DNA of 64,000 nucleotides from Planctomycetota bacterium. Lineage in GTDB: Bacteria; Planctomycetota; UBA1135; GCA-002686595. Shown in pieces: positions 17,566 to 25,665 of this stretch. The notes under the pieces are model-generated. The model was not told where the DNA came from and did no database searches. It worked only from the letters and a program-made list of their open reading frames with translations. Numbering within the stretch: the stretch's first letter is position 1; each line of letters opens with the position of its first letter. The stretch is from contig JADJNY010000005.1 in assembly GCA_016714045.1 (NCBI GenBank), positions 248,001 through 312,000 on the forward strand, given 5' to 3'. The position numbers and the translations under genes were made by a program.

Positions 17566-18693
17566 TCAGCGCAGCGCCTGGACCGCGTCGTCGGCGAACG
17601 CGAGCAGCTCCGCGAGCGACTCCTCCGTGTGGTCGCCCATGTGCCCGATGCGAAACGTCTTGCCCTTCAAGTCGCCGTAGCCGTCGCCGATCTGGTGGCC
17701 CTTCGCCTTGAGCGCGTCGATCAGCTTCGTCACGTCGAGGCCGCCCGATTGGACGCACGAGATCGTGGGGGACTGGAACTCGGGCGCGGGCAGCATGCGC
17801 AGGTCGTTCGAGCTCGCCCACGCCTCGGTCTGCTGCTGCATGCGCACGTGCTTGTCGAAGCGCGCCTGCCACGCGGCGGCGCCTGTCTTGCCCTGGTCGC
17901 GCTTCGGCAGCGTCACGCCGTTCGTGATGTCCTCGAGCTGCTTCGCGAGCGCGTAGTAGAGCGAGATGCACGGCGTCGCGGGCGTCGCGCGCTGCTCGTG
18001 ACCCTCGATGATCTTGATCGGGTCGAGGTAGAAGCCGCGCAGCTTCTGCTGCTTCGCCGTGTCGAGGTAGCGCTGCGACGCGCACACGACGCTGATGCCC
18101 GGCGGCAGCGCGAACGCCTTCTGCACGCCCGCGAAGCCGAAGTCGAGGCGGTTCCCGTCGAAGTCGACCGGCGCGCCGGCGATGTAGCTCACGAGGTCGA
18201 CGAGGAAGAGCACGTTCGGGTGCTTCGCGAGCACCTTGGCGATCGATGCGAGCGGCGTGCGCACGCCCGACGACGTCTCGTTCGACACGAGCGTCAGCGC
18301 GTCGAACGGACCCTTGTCGGTGAGCAGCTTGTCGACCGCGGCCGGGTCGAACGACTGGCCCATCGGCACCTCGAGCTTGTGCGCGTCCTTCCCGACGAGG
18401 CCCGCGATCTCGTACCAGCGCTTGCTGAACGAGCCGTTGACGAGGCAGAGCACCTTCGGACCGACGCCCTTGAGCGCGCTCTCCATCATCCCGGTGGCGC
18501 TCGTCGTGTGCACCGCGACGTGCGCCGTCGAGCTCGGCGCGAGGCCGAACGCGAGCTTCAGGCCCGGGTCGAGACGCTCCGTGAGCGCCGTCATCGCCTT
18601 CGAGCGGTGCCCGATCATCGGGCGCGCGCATTCGGCGAGGATCTCGGGGCGGACGTGGGTGGGACCGGGGATCCAGAGGAGGTTCTGTGCCAT
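17566..18693 (-). CDS. class-V PLP aminotransferase, likely acting as phosphoserine aminotransferase
   Basis: A 375-residue fold-type I, class V aminotransferase. It starts WIPGPTHVRPEIL, has VHTTSATGMMESAL, VSNETSSGVRTPL and VDLVSYIAGAPVDFD, and has the PLP lysine in FAGVQKAFALPPG (K192). It resembles alanine-glyoxylate / serine-pyruvate aminotransferases and the SerC variants found in archaea. It sits directly after serB (start 18693, stop of serB 18699, gap of five bases) and downstream of serA. Context therefore suggests the missing middle step of serine synthesis, 3-phosphohydroxypyruvate to phosphoserine. That specificity is inferred from context only; an alanine-glyoxylate or serine-glyoxylate activity remains possible. 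Confidence 0.85.
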   Translation of the reverse strand: MAQNLLWIPGPTHVRPEILAECARPMIGHRSKAMTALTERLDPGLKLAFGLAPSSTAHVAVHTTSATGMMESALKGVGPKVLCLVNGSFSKRWYEIAGLVGKDAHKLEVPMGQSFDPAAVDKLLTDKGPFDALTLVSNETSSGVRTPLASIAKVLAKHPNVLFLVDLVSYIAGAPVDFDGNRLDFGFAGVQKAFALPPGISVVCASQRYLDTAKQQKLRGFYLDPIKIIEGHEQRATPATPCISLYYALAKQLEDITNGVTLPKRDQGKTGAAAWQARFDKHVRMQQQTEAWASSNDLRMLPAPEFQSPTISCVQSGGLDVTKLIDALKAKGHQIGDGYGDLKGKTFRIGHMGDHTEESLAELLAFADDAVQALR

Positions 18694-18698
18694 GGTGG

Positions 18699-19457
18699 TC
18701 AGCTCGTGGGGCGCGCGGCGCGGAGGAGCGCCGCGTGTTCGGGTGCGCGGGACAGTGTGGCGATCTCGGCGTCGGAAAGCAGCAGCGGGACGAGGCCCGC
18801 GAGGCTCTTCGTCGCGCACGCGACCCGTGCGCGCTCGAACACGGCGGCGCGGCGCACGACGCCGCCGTACGCGACGAAGCGGTCGGCGCCGTCCTCGGCC
18901 TCGCCCGCCTCGAGGTCCGTCTGGCCGTCGCCGACGAGCGCCAGGGGACGCGCGGTCTCCGCGGCGCCGAGCGCGCGGAGGACCTGGACCTTGCCGCCGC
19001 TCCGCGCGAGCGGCGAGCGCTCGTCGAATCCGGCGTACGCGCCGTCCGCGGCGAAGCGGAGCTCGACGGCGTGGACGTCGACGGCGGGGACGCCGAGCTC
19101 GCGTGCGAGCGCGCGCACGGCCGGTGCGACGCCGCCGGAGACGATCACGACGCGCTTTCCGAGCGCCTGCAGCGCGCGCACGAGCTCCTTCGCCTCGGGC
19201 ACGGCGCGCTCGACGTACTCCGCTCCCAGGCGCTCGACGCGCGCGCGCGTCGGCCGCACGAGCTCGAGGCGCAGGCCGTAGACCGCCTCGAGCGCGAGCG
19301 AGCCGTCCATCGCGCGGTTCGTGAGCTCTTCGATGCGCGCGCGCTGCGCGCTGCCGAGCTCCCCGCCGGCGAGTTCGTCGATGCCCTCGATCGCCGACAG
19401 CGTCGAGTCGCAGTCGAACACGATCGTGCGGTAGGGCGGGGGCGTGTCGCGGAGCAT
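18699..19457 (-). CDS. serB: phosphoserine phosphatase (HAD superfamily)
   Basis: A 252-residue HAD-superfamily hydrolase matching SerB. Motif I is VFDCDSTL with nucleophile D15 and acid/base D17. SAIEGIDELAG follows, as in phosphoserine phosphatases. Motif II is VVIVSGG (S107), and motif III/IV is LALVGDGQTDLEAG (D177, D181). The substrate-specificity Glu and Arg are plausible in EGIDELAG and the helical cap. It completes serine synthesis by dephosphorylating phosphoserine. It lacks the N-terminal ACT domains of some SerB proteins; an ACT-type domain is on SerA instead. The ATG at 19457 lies just before motif I. It is located 53 bases after serA and five bases before the aminotransferase, consistent with one operon. 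Confidence 0.9.
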   Translation of the reverse strand: MLRDTPPPYRTIVFDCDSTLSAIEGIDELAGGELGSAQRARIEELTNRAMDGSLALEAVYGLRLELVRPTRARVERLGAEYVERAVPEAKELVRALQALGKRVVIVSGGVAPAVRALARELGVPAVDVHAVELRFAADGAYAGFDERSPLARSGGKVQVLRALGAAETARPLALVGDGQTDLEAGEAEDGADRFVAYGGVVRRAAVFERARVACATKSLAGLVPLLLSDAEIATLSRAPEHAALLRAARPTS

Positions 19458-19510
19458 GTCGAGCACCGGGAGAAGAGGCGCGGACGAGCGAGCTCGGCCG
19501 CGGACGGGGC

Positions 19511-21118
19511 TCAGAGGCGGATGAGCCGCGCGTCGCGCACGGGCTGCAACGTCTTCAACGCGGCGAGCACGGCGGCGGACGGCTCGTCGTAGAGCGCGAG
19601 GATGCCCGTCGCGAGCCCGGCGCCCGACGGCGCGAGCTCGACGCGGCGGATGTTGACCTTGTGCTTGCCGAGCTCGGTGCCGAGGAGCCCGACGACGCCG
19701 GGCACGTCGGCGTGGCGCGTGATCAGCACCGGCCCCTTCGGATCGAGGTCGAGCTCGAGCTCGTCGAAGCGCGTGATGCGCGGGCTCTGACCGAAGAGCG
19801 TGCCCTCGACGAGGTGCGCCGTACCGTCCGTGCTCGTCGCGCGGACGGAGAGGCACGACTGGTAGAGCGCGTGCGCGGCCTCCTTGCGCTCGAAGAGCTG
19901 GAGCCCGCGCTCCTTTGCGAGGAGCGGCGCGTTCACGAAGTTCACGCCGTGGTCGTGGTTCTGGCGCAGGACGCTCGAGAGCAGCGCGAGCGGGACGTGG
20001 CGGAAGTCCTTCTTCGCGAGCTCGCCGGAGACGGTGAGCTCGAGCTTCGTGATCGGCGCGGTGGCGACCTGCGCCAGGAACGCGCCGAGCTTCTCGGACA
20101 GCACGACGTACGGTCCGACCTCGCGTAGGTCCTGCGCGCCGACCGCGGGCACGTTCACGGCGTTGTTCGCGACGCCGTCGAGCAGGAAGTCGGCGATCTG
20201 GTGCGCGACGTCGACGGCGACGGCGAGCTGCGCTTCGTTGGACGAGGCGCCGAGGTGCGGCGTGACGATCACGTCGTCCTTGCCGAGCAGCGGGTGGTCC
20301 TTCGCCGGCGGCTCTTCGGCGAGCACGTCGAACGCGGCGCCGGCGAGGCGTTTCTCCTCGATCGCCTGCAGCACCGCCGCCTCGTCGACGAGGCCGCCGC
20401 GCGCGCAGTTGATCAAGCGCGCGCCCTTCTTCATCGTCGCGATGCGCTCCTTGGACAGCAGGTTCTTCGTGCCGTCGAGCATCGGTACGTGCAGCGTGAC
20501 GAAGTCGCTCTTCGCGAGCAGCGTGTCGAGGTCGGCGAGTTCGATGCCGGCCATCGGCGCGGCGCCCGAGTTCAGGTACGGATCGTGCGCGAGCACCTTC
20601 ATCTTGAGGCCGAGCGCGCGGTCCGCGACGACGCGCCCGATGCGCCCGAGACCGATCACGCCGAGCGTCTTGCCCGTGATCTCGGTGCCCATCATGCCCT
20701 TCTTGCCCCAGCCGCCCTTCTTCGTCTCGCGGTCCGCCTTCGTGACGTGGCGCGCGAGCGCGAACATCAGCGCGAGGGCGAGCTCCGCCGTCGTCGTCGT
20801 GTTGCCCGTCGGCGTGTTCATCACGACGACGCCGCGCGCGCTCGCCGCGTCGCAATCGACGTTGTCGACGCCGACGCCGGCGCGGCCGACGACGCGCAGC
20901 GCGGGCGCGGCCTCGATCACGCGGCGCGTGACCTTCGTGGCGGAGCGCACGACGAGCGCGTGGACGTCCTTCACGCGCGCGACGAGCTCGTCCTCCTTCA
21001 GGCCGATCGCGACCTCGGGCTCGAAGCCCTTCGACTTGAAGACCTCCATGGCCTGCGGAGCGAGCTCGTCGCAGATCAGGATACGGAAGGACGCGGGGGA
21101 GGGGCGGGCGGTGGACAT
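19511..21118 (-). CDS. serA: D-3-phosphoglycerate dehydrogenase (long type, with ASB and ACT domains)
   Basis: A 535-residue type-I PGDH, which oxidises 3-phosphoglycerate to 3-phosphohydroxypyruvate, the committed step of serine synthesis. The catalytic core carries GRAGVGVDNVDCDAA, the NAD loop TLGVIGLGRIG (151-161), the substrate Arg in INCARGG (R240), E269 in LAEEPP, and H288 in TPHLGASS. Residues about 320-450 are the allosteric substrate-binding (ASB) domain (FRHVPLALLSSVLRQ, VNFVNAPLLAKERG). The C-terminus is an ACT domain (VLITRHADVPGVVGLLG), implying feedback control by serine. It is the first gene of a serA-serB-aminotransferase cluster. The start at 21118 sits just before the first beta strand. 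Confidence 0.95.
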   Translation of the reverse strand: MSTARPSPASFRILICDELAPQAMEVFKSKGFEPEVAIGLKEDELVARVKDVHALVVRSATKVTRRVIEAAPALRVVGRAGVGVDNVDCDAASARGVVVMNTPTGNTTTTAELALALMFALARHVTKADRETKKGGWGKKGMMGTEITGKTLGVIGLGRIGRVVADRALGLKMKVLAHDPYLNSGAAPMAGIELADLDTLLAKSDFVTLHVPMLDGTKNLLSKERIATMKKGARLINCARGGLVDEAAVLQAIEEKRLAGAAFDVLAEEPPAKDHPLLGKDDVIVTPHLGASSNEAQLAVAVDVAHQIADFLLDGVANNAVNVPAVGAQDLREVGPYVVLSEKLGAFLAQVATAPITKLELTVSGELAKKDFRHVPLALLSSVLRQNHDHGVNFVNAPLLAKERGLQLFERKEAAHALYQSCLSVRATSTDGTAHLVEGTLFGQSPRITRFDELELDLDPKGPVLITRHADVPGVVGLLGTELGKHKVNIRRVELAPSGAGLATGILALYDEPSAAVLAALKTLQPVRDARLIRL

Positions 21119-21320
21119 GGCGTGGATCTCGGCCTTTCCGGGAGCATGGAGGCGGCGAAAAGGCCGAGCGTTCTACCGGTCCGAGGGCCGCGTGGGAAGG
21201 GGCCGGGCCTCGCGCGGCTCCGATGTCCACCGTGCAGCGGTGTCGCCGGCCGGGCGGGCCCTGTGGCGGCCGCCGAAGCCGCGTCTCCCGCCTCGCGCGC
21301 ACGATCGCGGGGCGCGCGTC

Positions 21321-21915
21321 TCACCCGCCCGCGAGCGCGAGCCGGAGCACCGTCTCGAGGTCCTTCGCGCTCGACTTCTCGAGCACCTTCTCGACCGACT
21401 TCTTCGCTTCCTTCTCGCTGTAGCCGATCGACACGAGCGCCGCGACGCCGTCTTCGAGCAGCCGCTCCTTGCCGTGCGGCACGAGCACGCCCGACGCTCC
21501 CGGCTGCGCCGCCGCCGCGAGCTTCTGCGCCTTGCCGCCGAGGTCGAGCAGGATCTGATTCGCGGTCTTCTGCCCGACGCCCTTCACCTTCACGAGCGCC
21601 GCCGCGTCGCCTTGCGCGATCGCGCGCACGAGTTCGTCCTTCGCGATTCCGGAGAGGATCGAGAGCGCCATCACCGGTCCGACGCCGGTGACCGAGAGCA
21701 GGAGGCGGAACACCTCGCGCGTCTCGCGGTCGGGGAAGCCGCACAGGATGTGCGCGTCGTCGCGCACGACGAAGTGCGTCCACACGCGCGCGCGCGCCGT
21801 TCGCGGCGAAGGTCATCGCGATCGGGACCGCGAGGTCGTACCCGACGCCGTTCACGTCGATCACGAGGCGTCCGGCGGTCTTCGATGCGATCGTGCCTTC
21901 GAGGTACTCGTACAT
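21321..21915 (-). CDS. ruvA: Holliday junction helicase subunit RuvA, interrupted by a frameshift
   Basis: RuvA tetramers hold the four-way junction and load RuvB for branch migration. The N-terminal OB domain (MYEYLEGTIASKTAGRLVI then NGVGYDLAVPIAM) is in one frame. The continuation VWTHFVVRDDAHILCGF, the helix-hairpin-helix motifs (SVTGVGPVMALSIL; KVKGVGQKTANQIL) and the RuvB-binding C-terminal domain (ALVSIGYSEKEAKKSVEKVL) are in another. The switch falls in a (CG)6 tract at 21785-21796. One extra CG unit restores a 198-residue RuvA, the normal length. The ATG at 21915 is the family start. No ruvB or ruvC is in the window. ruvA is rarely lost, so a two-base consensus deletion is the simplest reading. 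Confidence 0.85.
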
Positions 21916-22138
21916 GGTCGAGGTGCAGTGCGTGGTGGGGGACGGAGGCGCGGGCGGGGCGCTCGCGGTCCGTGGAGCATCCCACGCGATACGTGGGGAT
22001 CAAGCCCGCGGTTGCCTGCGCGCGGGGGTGCGGGAGCGCGCGCAGCCTGCGGCGCTCCCCCGCGCGCGGCGGCCCGGAAACGCAGCGCGCGGCGTCCTCG
22101 TCGGACACCGCGCGCGTGGGTGCAGCCTTCGAAGGGGC

Positions 22139-23488
22139 TCAGGCGCCCCTGGGCTTCAGCTTGAGGCCGAGCTCCGCGAGCTTCGCCTTCAACTCCTGCA
22201 GCGACGTCTGGCCGAAATTCGGCATGCCCAGGAGCTCGTCCTCGCTGTGCTGCACGACGTCGCCGACGGTCAGGCAGCCCATCGCTTCGACCGTGCGGCG
22301 CGCGCGGATCGAGAGCTCGAGCTCGCTGATCGCCTTGTTCATCACCTCGTTGTTGCCGTCGGTGTTGTACCGGCGGCGCGCCGCTTCGATCGACGCGACC
22401 GCTTCTTCGCGGGCCATGCCGAGGCGCAGGCCCTTCGAGCCGAGGATCTCCTTGATCTCCGCGAGCGACGTCTCGCCGAAGTTCTTGTACGAGAGCAGCT
22501 CCTGCTCCGTCTGCCGGACGAGGTCGCCCAGCGTGAGGATGTTCATCTTGTTGAGGCAGTTGCGCGCGCGCACGGAGAGCTCGAAGTCCGTGATCGGGAT
22601 GCGGAGGATCTGGTCGAGGCGGTCCTGCTTCCGCTCGAGGTCCTCGTCGTAGTACATGTTCATGCCCGAGCGCGCGTCGTCCATGAAGCGGCGCAGCTTC
22701 ACGTCGGTCGGATAAGAGCGCAGGGCGGTGTCGAAGCAGGCGGCGGCGTCGTCGTCGCGGCCGAGGTCTTCGAGCAGCATGCCGATGTTGATCAGCACGT
22801 TCTTGTCGATCGGGAGCATCGACGCGAGCGTCTGGTAGGCGTTGAGCGCTTCTTCGTCGAGCCCGGCGCGCTCGGACACGTACGCGAGGCGGAACAGATT
22901 CGCGCGGTGGGTCGGGTCGAGCTCGCGCGCGGCCGTGTAGTGGTCGAGCGCCTGCTCCCAATCGCGCACGAGCTCGGCGGCGCGCCCGTGGAGGTAGCGA
23001 CCTTCCGCGCTCGCGTTGAACGCGGCGGAGGACTGCTTGAACGCGGCTTCGAGGTTCGTGAGCGCCTTCTCTTCGTCGCCGGCGGCGAGCTCCATCTCGA
23101 GGCGCGCTTCGAGCATCCCGCCGCGCGGACGTGGTTCGTCGGGGTACGCCTTCGAGAGGCGTTCGTAGATCGGGAGCGCGTCCTGCGGACGGCCCATCGA
23201 CATGCACGCCTTCGCCCGCGTGAAGGACGCGACGTTGTCCTCGGCGTGCTTCGCGAGCAGCTCCGCGCAGCGCGCGTAGTCGCCCGTCATCCAGTAGCCG
23301 AGGCCCTTGCGCCGGCCTTCCTCGCCCGCGTCAGGTAGCTGGCCGAGCCGATTCCGGAAGCTCTCCAGGCTGTGACGGCGGCGGAAGATCTCGGGGCGTG
23401 CCGCGACGAGCGCGGCGAAGCTCGGGATCGGGCTCGTCAGGATGTCGAAGCCGCTCGATTCGGCGGTGGCGAGGCCTCCGGTCGTCAT
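22139..23488 (-). CDS. TPR protein with two RNA polymerase alpha-CTD-like domains
   Basis: A 449-residue cytosolic protein. Residues about 60-290 are TPR-type helical repeats (GYWMTGDYARCAELLAKH; HYTAARELDPTHRANLFRLA; INIGMLLEDLGRDDDAAACF). Two copies of the RpoA C-terminal helix-hairpin-helix fold follow. The first is near 300-355 (FELSVRARNCLNKMNILTLG, then QELLSYKNFGETSLAEIKEI). The second is near 385-445 (ELELSIRARRTVEAMGCLTV, then DELLGMPNFGQTSLQELKAK). In RpoA this domain binds UP-element DNA, sigma and activators. Here it is detached from the alpha N-terminal assembly domain, so it may compete for or bridge such contacts. I recall related proteins in Planctomycetota, but the function is not established to my knowledge. 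The ATG at 23488 starts the domain series. Confidence 0.85.
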   Translation of the reverse strand: MTTGGLATAESSGFDILTSPIPSFAALVAARPEIFRRRHSLESFRNRLGQLPDAGEEGRRKGLGYWMTGDYARCAELLAKHAEDNVASFTRAKACMSMGRPQDALPIYERLSKAYPDEPRPRGGMLEARLEMELAAGDEEKALTNLEAAFKQSSAAFNASAEGRYLHGRAAELVRDWEQALDHYTAARELDPTHRANLFRLAYVSERAGLDEEALNAYQTLASMLPIDKNVLINIGMLLEDLGRDDDAAACFDTALRSYPTDVKLRRFMDDARSGMNMYYDEDLERKQDRLDQILRIPITDFELSVRARNCLNKMNILTLGDLVRQTEQELLSYKNFGETSLAEIKEILGSKGLRLGMAREEAVASIEAARRRYNTDGNNEVMNKAISELELSIRARRTVEAMGCLTVGDVVQHSEDELLGMPNFGQTSLQELKAKLAELGLKLKPRGA

Positions 23489-23965
23489 GGACTCTTCCTT
23501 CGTCTATCTGGCTCTGGAGTTGCGGGGCGGGATGCGCGTCGACGGGGGCGCCCAAGGGCGGCCTTCGACCCGTCTCGGACCGGCGCGGGGCCGGGAGAGA
23601 AGTGCGCGAGGATAGGGGGCGAGCGGACGGGCGTCAAACGAGGGCGGGCGTCGGTCGGCGCCCGGGCGCGGAGGTCGGCTCGAAGGCGCGACGGAAACCG
23701 AGGCGTCGGATCCGGTCGGGGGGCACGGGGAACCGAAGCGTCCTGGCACGTGGGGGACACGTCCGGGTGACGTCAGCCGCGGCCGCACTCGCTCCGCACC
23801 CCGCGTCGTGCGCCGGTCGCGAGGCCCGCGCGCCGCGGCCGCGGGCCCGCGCGCAAACCGTGCGAATCCAGCGACTTGAATCGCGCCGCGCGCGCCGCGC
23901 TTCCATCGCCTCGCGCGAAGGGATAGATCCGCGTCGTAGCCAGGCGAACGAACGCTCGCCTCACC
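23489..23965. other. 477-base divergent intergenic region, no gene seen
   Basis: Lies between the divergent alpha-CTD/TPR gene and the HIT gene and must hold both promoters. All six frames are low-complexity Arg/Ala/Pro translations. No hairpin stronger than expected at this composition, no riboswitch and no RNA gene was recognised. Confidence 0.5.
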
Positions 23966-24300
23966 ATGAACTGCATCTTCTGCTCGATCGCGAACGGCAC
24001 GATCCCCTCGCAGCGCGTCTACGAGGACGAGCTCGTGCTCGCCTTTCGCGATGTCCGGCCGCAGGCTCCCACCCACGTGCTCGTCGTGCCGCGTGCACAC
24101 GTCGCGTCCTTGTGGGAGCTCGAGGACGAGCGCCTCGCCGGACGTCTGCTCTCCGTCGCAGCGCGCGTCGCGCGCGACGAAAAGCTCGAACAGGGTGGCG
24201 CCTCCTCGCGAACACGCGGGAGCACGGCGGCCAGGAGGTCGGGCACCTCCATCTGCACGTGGTGGGCGGAAAACCCCTGGGGCGCATGCTCCCCGGCTGA
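23966..24300 (+). CDS. HIT-family nucleotide-binding hydrolase, interrupted by a frameshift
   Basis: HinT-like proteins hydrolyse purine nucleoside phosphoramidates. The N-terminal part has the usual Cys-x-x-Cys zinc pair (NCIFCSIANGTIP) and APTHVLVVPRAHVASL. After LEQ at the three-G run 24193-24195 the frame breaks. With one extra G the chain continues GWRLLANTREHGGQEVGHLH, containing the start of the His-triad, then HVVGGKPLGRMLPG and stops at 24300. The repaired product is 111 residues, typical for HinT. Without repair the ORF runs on in the wrong frame and loses the active-site histidines. It lies 54 bases upstream of murA on the same strand. Confidence 0.85.
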
Positions 24301-24354
24301 CGTTCGCCGTGCATTCGGATCCACCACACACCACCAAGTCCGAGGGGAACTGGG

Positions 24355-25656
24355 TTGGACAAACTCGTCATCGAGGGCGGTCATCCGCTCGAAGGCACCG
24401 TCACCACCTGTGGCTCGAAGAACGCCGTGCTGCCGATCCTGGCCGCGGGGCTCCTGACGAGCGGCAAGCTGCGCATCACGAACGCACCGAAGCTCTCGGA
24501 CGTCGACACGATGATGCAGGTCTTGCGCGACATCGAGTGCTCCGCGGAGCGCAACGCCGACGGCGTGATCGAGCTCCAGCCCGGACCGAAGCTCGTCAAC
24601 GTCGCTGGCTGGGACAACGTGCGCAAGATGCGCGGGTCCGTCGCCGTGCTCGGGCCGCTGCTCGCGCGGACCGGACGGGCGGAGGTCTCGCTCCCCGGCG
24701 GCTGCGTGTTCGGCGTGCGGCCGATCGACCTCCACCTGAAGGGGATGGAGGCGCTCGGCGCGCGCGTGAAGATCGAGCACGGCAACGTGATCGCGGAAGC
24801 GCCGCGCGGCGGCTTGCGCGGCGCCGAGATGTTTCTCGGGGGCGCGTTCGGAAGCTCCGTGCTCGGCACGGCGAACGTGATGATGGCCGCGGTGCTCGCG
24901 AAGGGCCGCACGGTGATCCACGGCGCGGCGTGCGAGCCGGAGGTCGAGGACCTCGGGCACTGCCTCCTCAAGATGGGGGCGAAGATCAAGGGGCTCGGCT
25001 CACCGCGCGTCGAGATCGAGGGCGTGTCGCAGCTCGGCGACGCCGAGGTGGCGGTCATCCCCGACCGCATCGAGGCGGGGACGTACGTGATCGCCGGCGC
25101 GATGGTCGGTGGGCGCGTGCGCGTCGAGAACTGCCGGCCCGAGCACCTGCGCTGCCTGCTCGACAAGCTGTGGGAGGCGCGCGTGCCGTTCGATGCGGGC
25201 GAAGACTGGATCGAGACGCAGCCCTACCACCCGCGCGACCCGGCGCGGCGGCCGCGCTCGACGGACGTCACGACGCTCCCGTACCCGAACTTCCCGACCG
25301 ACCTGCAGGCGCAGTGGATGGCGCTGATGACGCTGGCGGACGGGATCAGCGTGATCACCGAGGGCATCTACCCCGATCGCTACATGCACATCGCGGAGCT
25401 CGCGCGCCTCGGCGCGCAGGTGCGGCGCCAAGGCGCGAGCGCCATCGTGCAGGGCACGCCGCGCTTGTCGGGCGCGCAAGTCATGGCGAGCGACCTGCGC
25501 GCGAGCGCGGCGCTGGTGCTGGCGGGCCTCGTCGCGGAAGGAACGACCGAGGTCCACCGCGTGTACCACATCGACCGCGGCTACGAGCGGATCGAGGAGC
25601 GCCTGCAGAACCTCGGCGCGAAGATCACGCGCGTGCCGGACGATCAGGCGACGTGA
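24355..25656 (+). CDS. murA: UDP-N-acetylglucosamine 1-carboxyvinyltransferase MurA
   Basis: A 433-residue EPSP-synthase-fold enzyme that transfers enolpyruvate from PEP to UDP-GlcNAc, the first committed step of peptidoglycan synthesis. The substrate lysine and asparagine (SKNAVLPIL; K22, N23) and the catalytic loop VSLPGGCVFGVRPIDLHL with Cys117 are present. The Cys predicts fosfomycin sensitivity at the enzyme level, unlike Cys-to-Asp variants. LPYPNFPTDLQAQW carries the family's general-base Asp. The start codon is TTG at 24355, supported by GAGGGG about ten bases upstream and by the N-terminus matching the first strand. A complete murA adds to the evidence that Planctomycetota make peptidoglycan. 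Its stop is only nine bases from the convergent exported-protein gene. Confidence 0.95.
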   Translation: MDKLVIEGGHPLEGTVTTCGSKNAVLPILAAGLLTSGKLRITNAPKLSDVDTMMQVLRDIECSAERNADGVIELQPGPKLVNVAGWDNVRKMRGSVAVLGPLLARTGRAEVSLPGGCVFGVRPIDLHLKGMEALGARVKIEHGNVIAEAPRGGLRGAEMFLGGAFGSSVLGTANVMMAAVLAKGRTVIHGAACEPEVEDLGHCLLKMGAKIKGLGSPRVEIEGVSQLGDAEVAVIPDRIEAGTYVIAGAMVGGRVRVENCRPEHLRCLLDKLWEARVPFDAGEDWIETQPYHPRDPARRPRSTDVTTLPYPNFPTDLQAQWMALMTLADGISVITEGIYPDRYMHIAELARLGAQVRRQGASAIVQGTPRLSGAQVMASDLRASAALVLAGLVAEGTTEVHRVYHIDRGYERIEERLQNLGAKITRVPDDQAT

Positions 25657-25665
25657 CGCGGCGAC

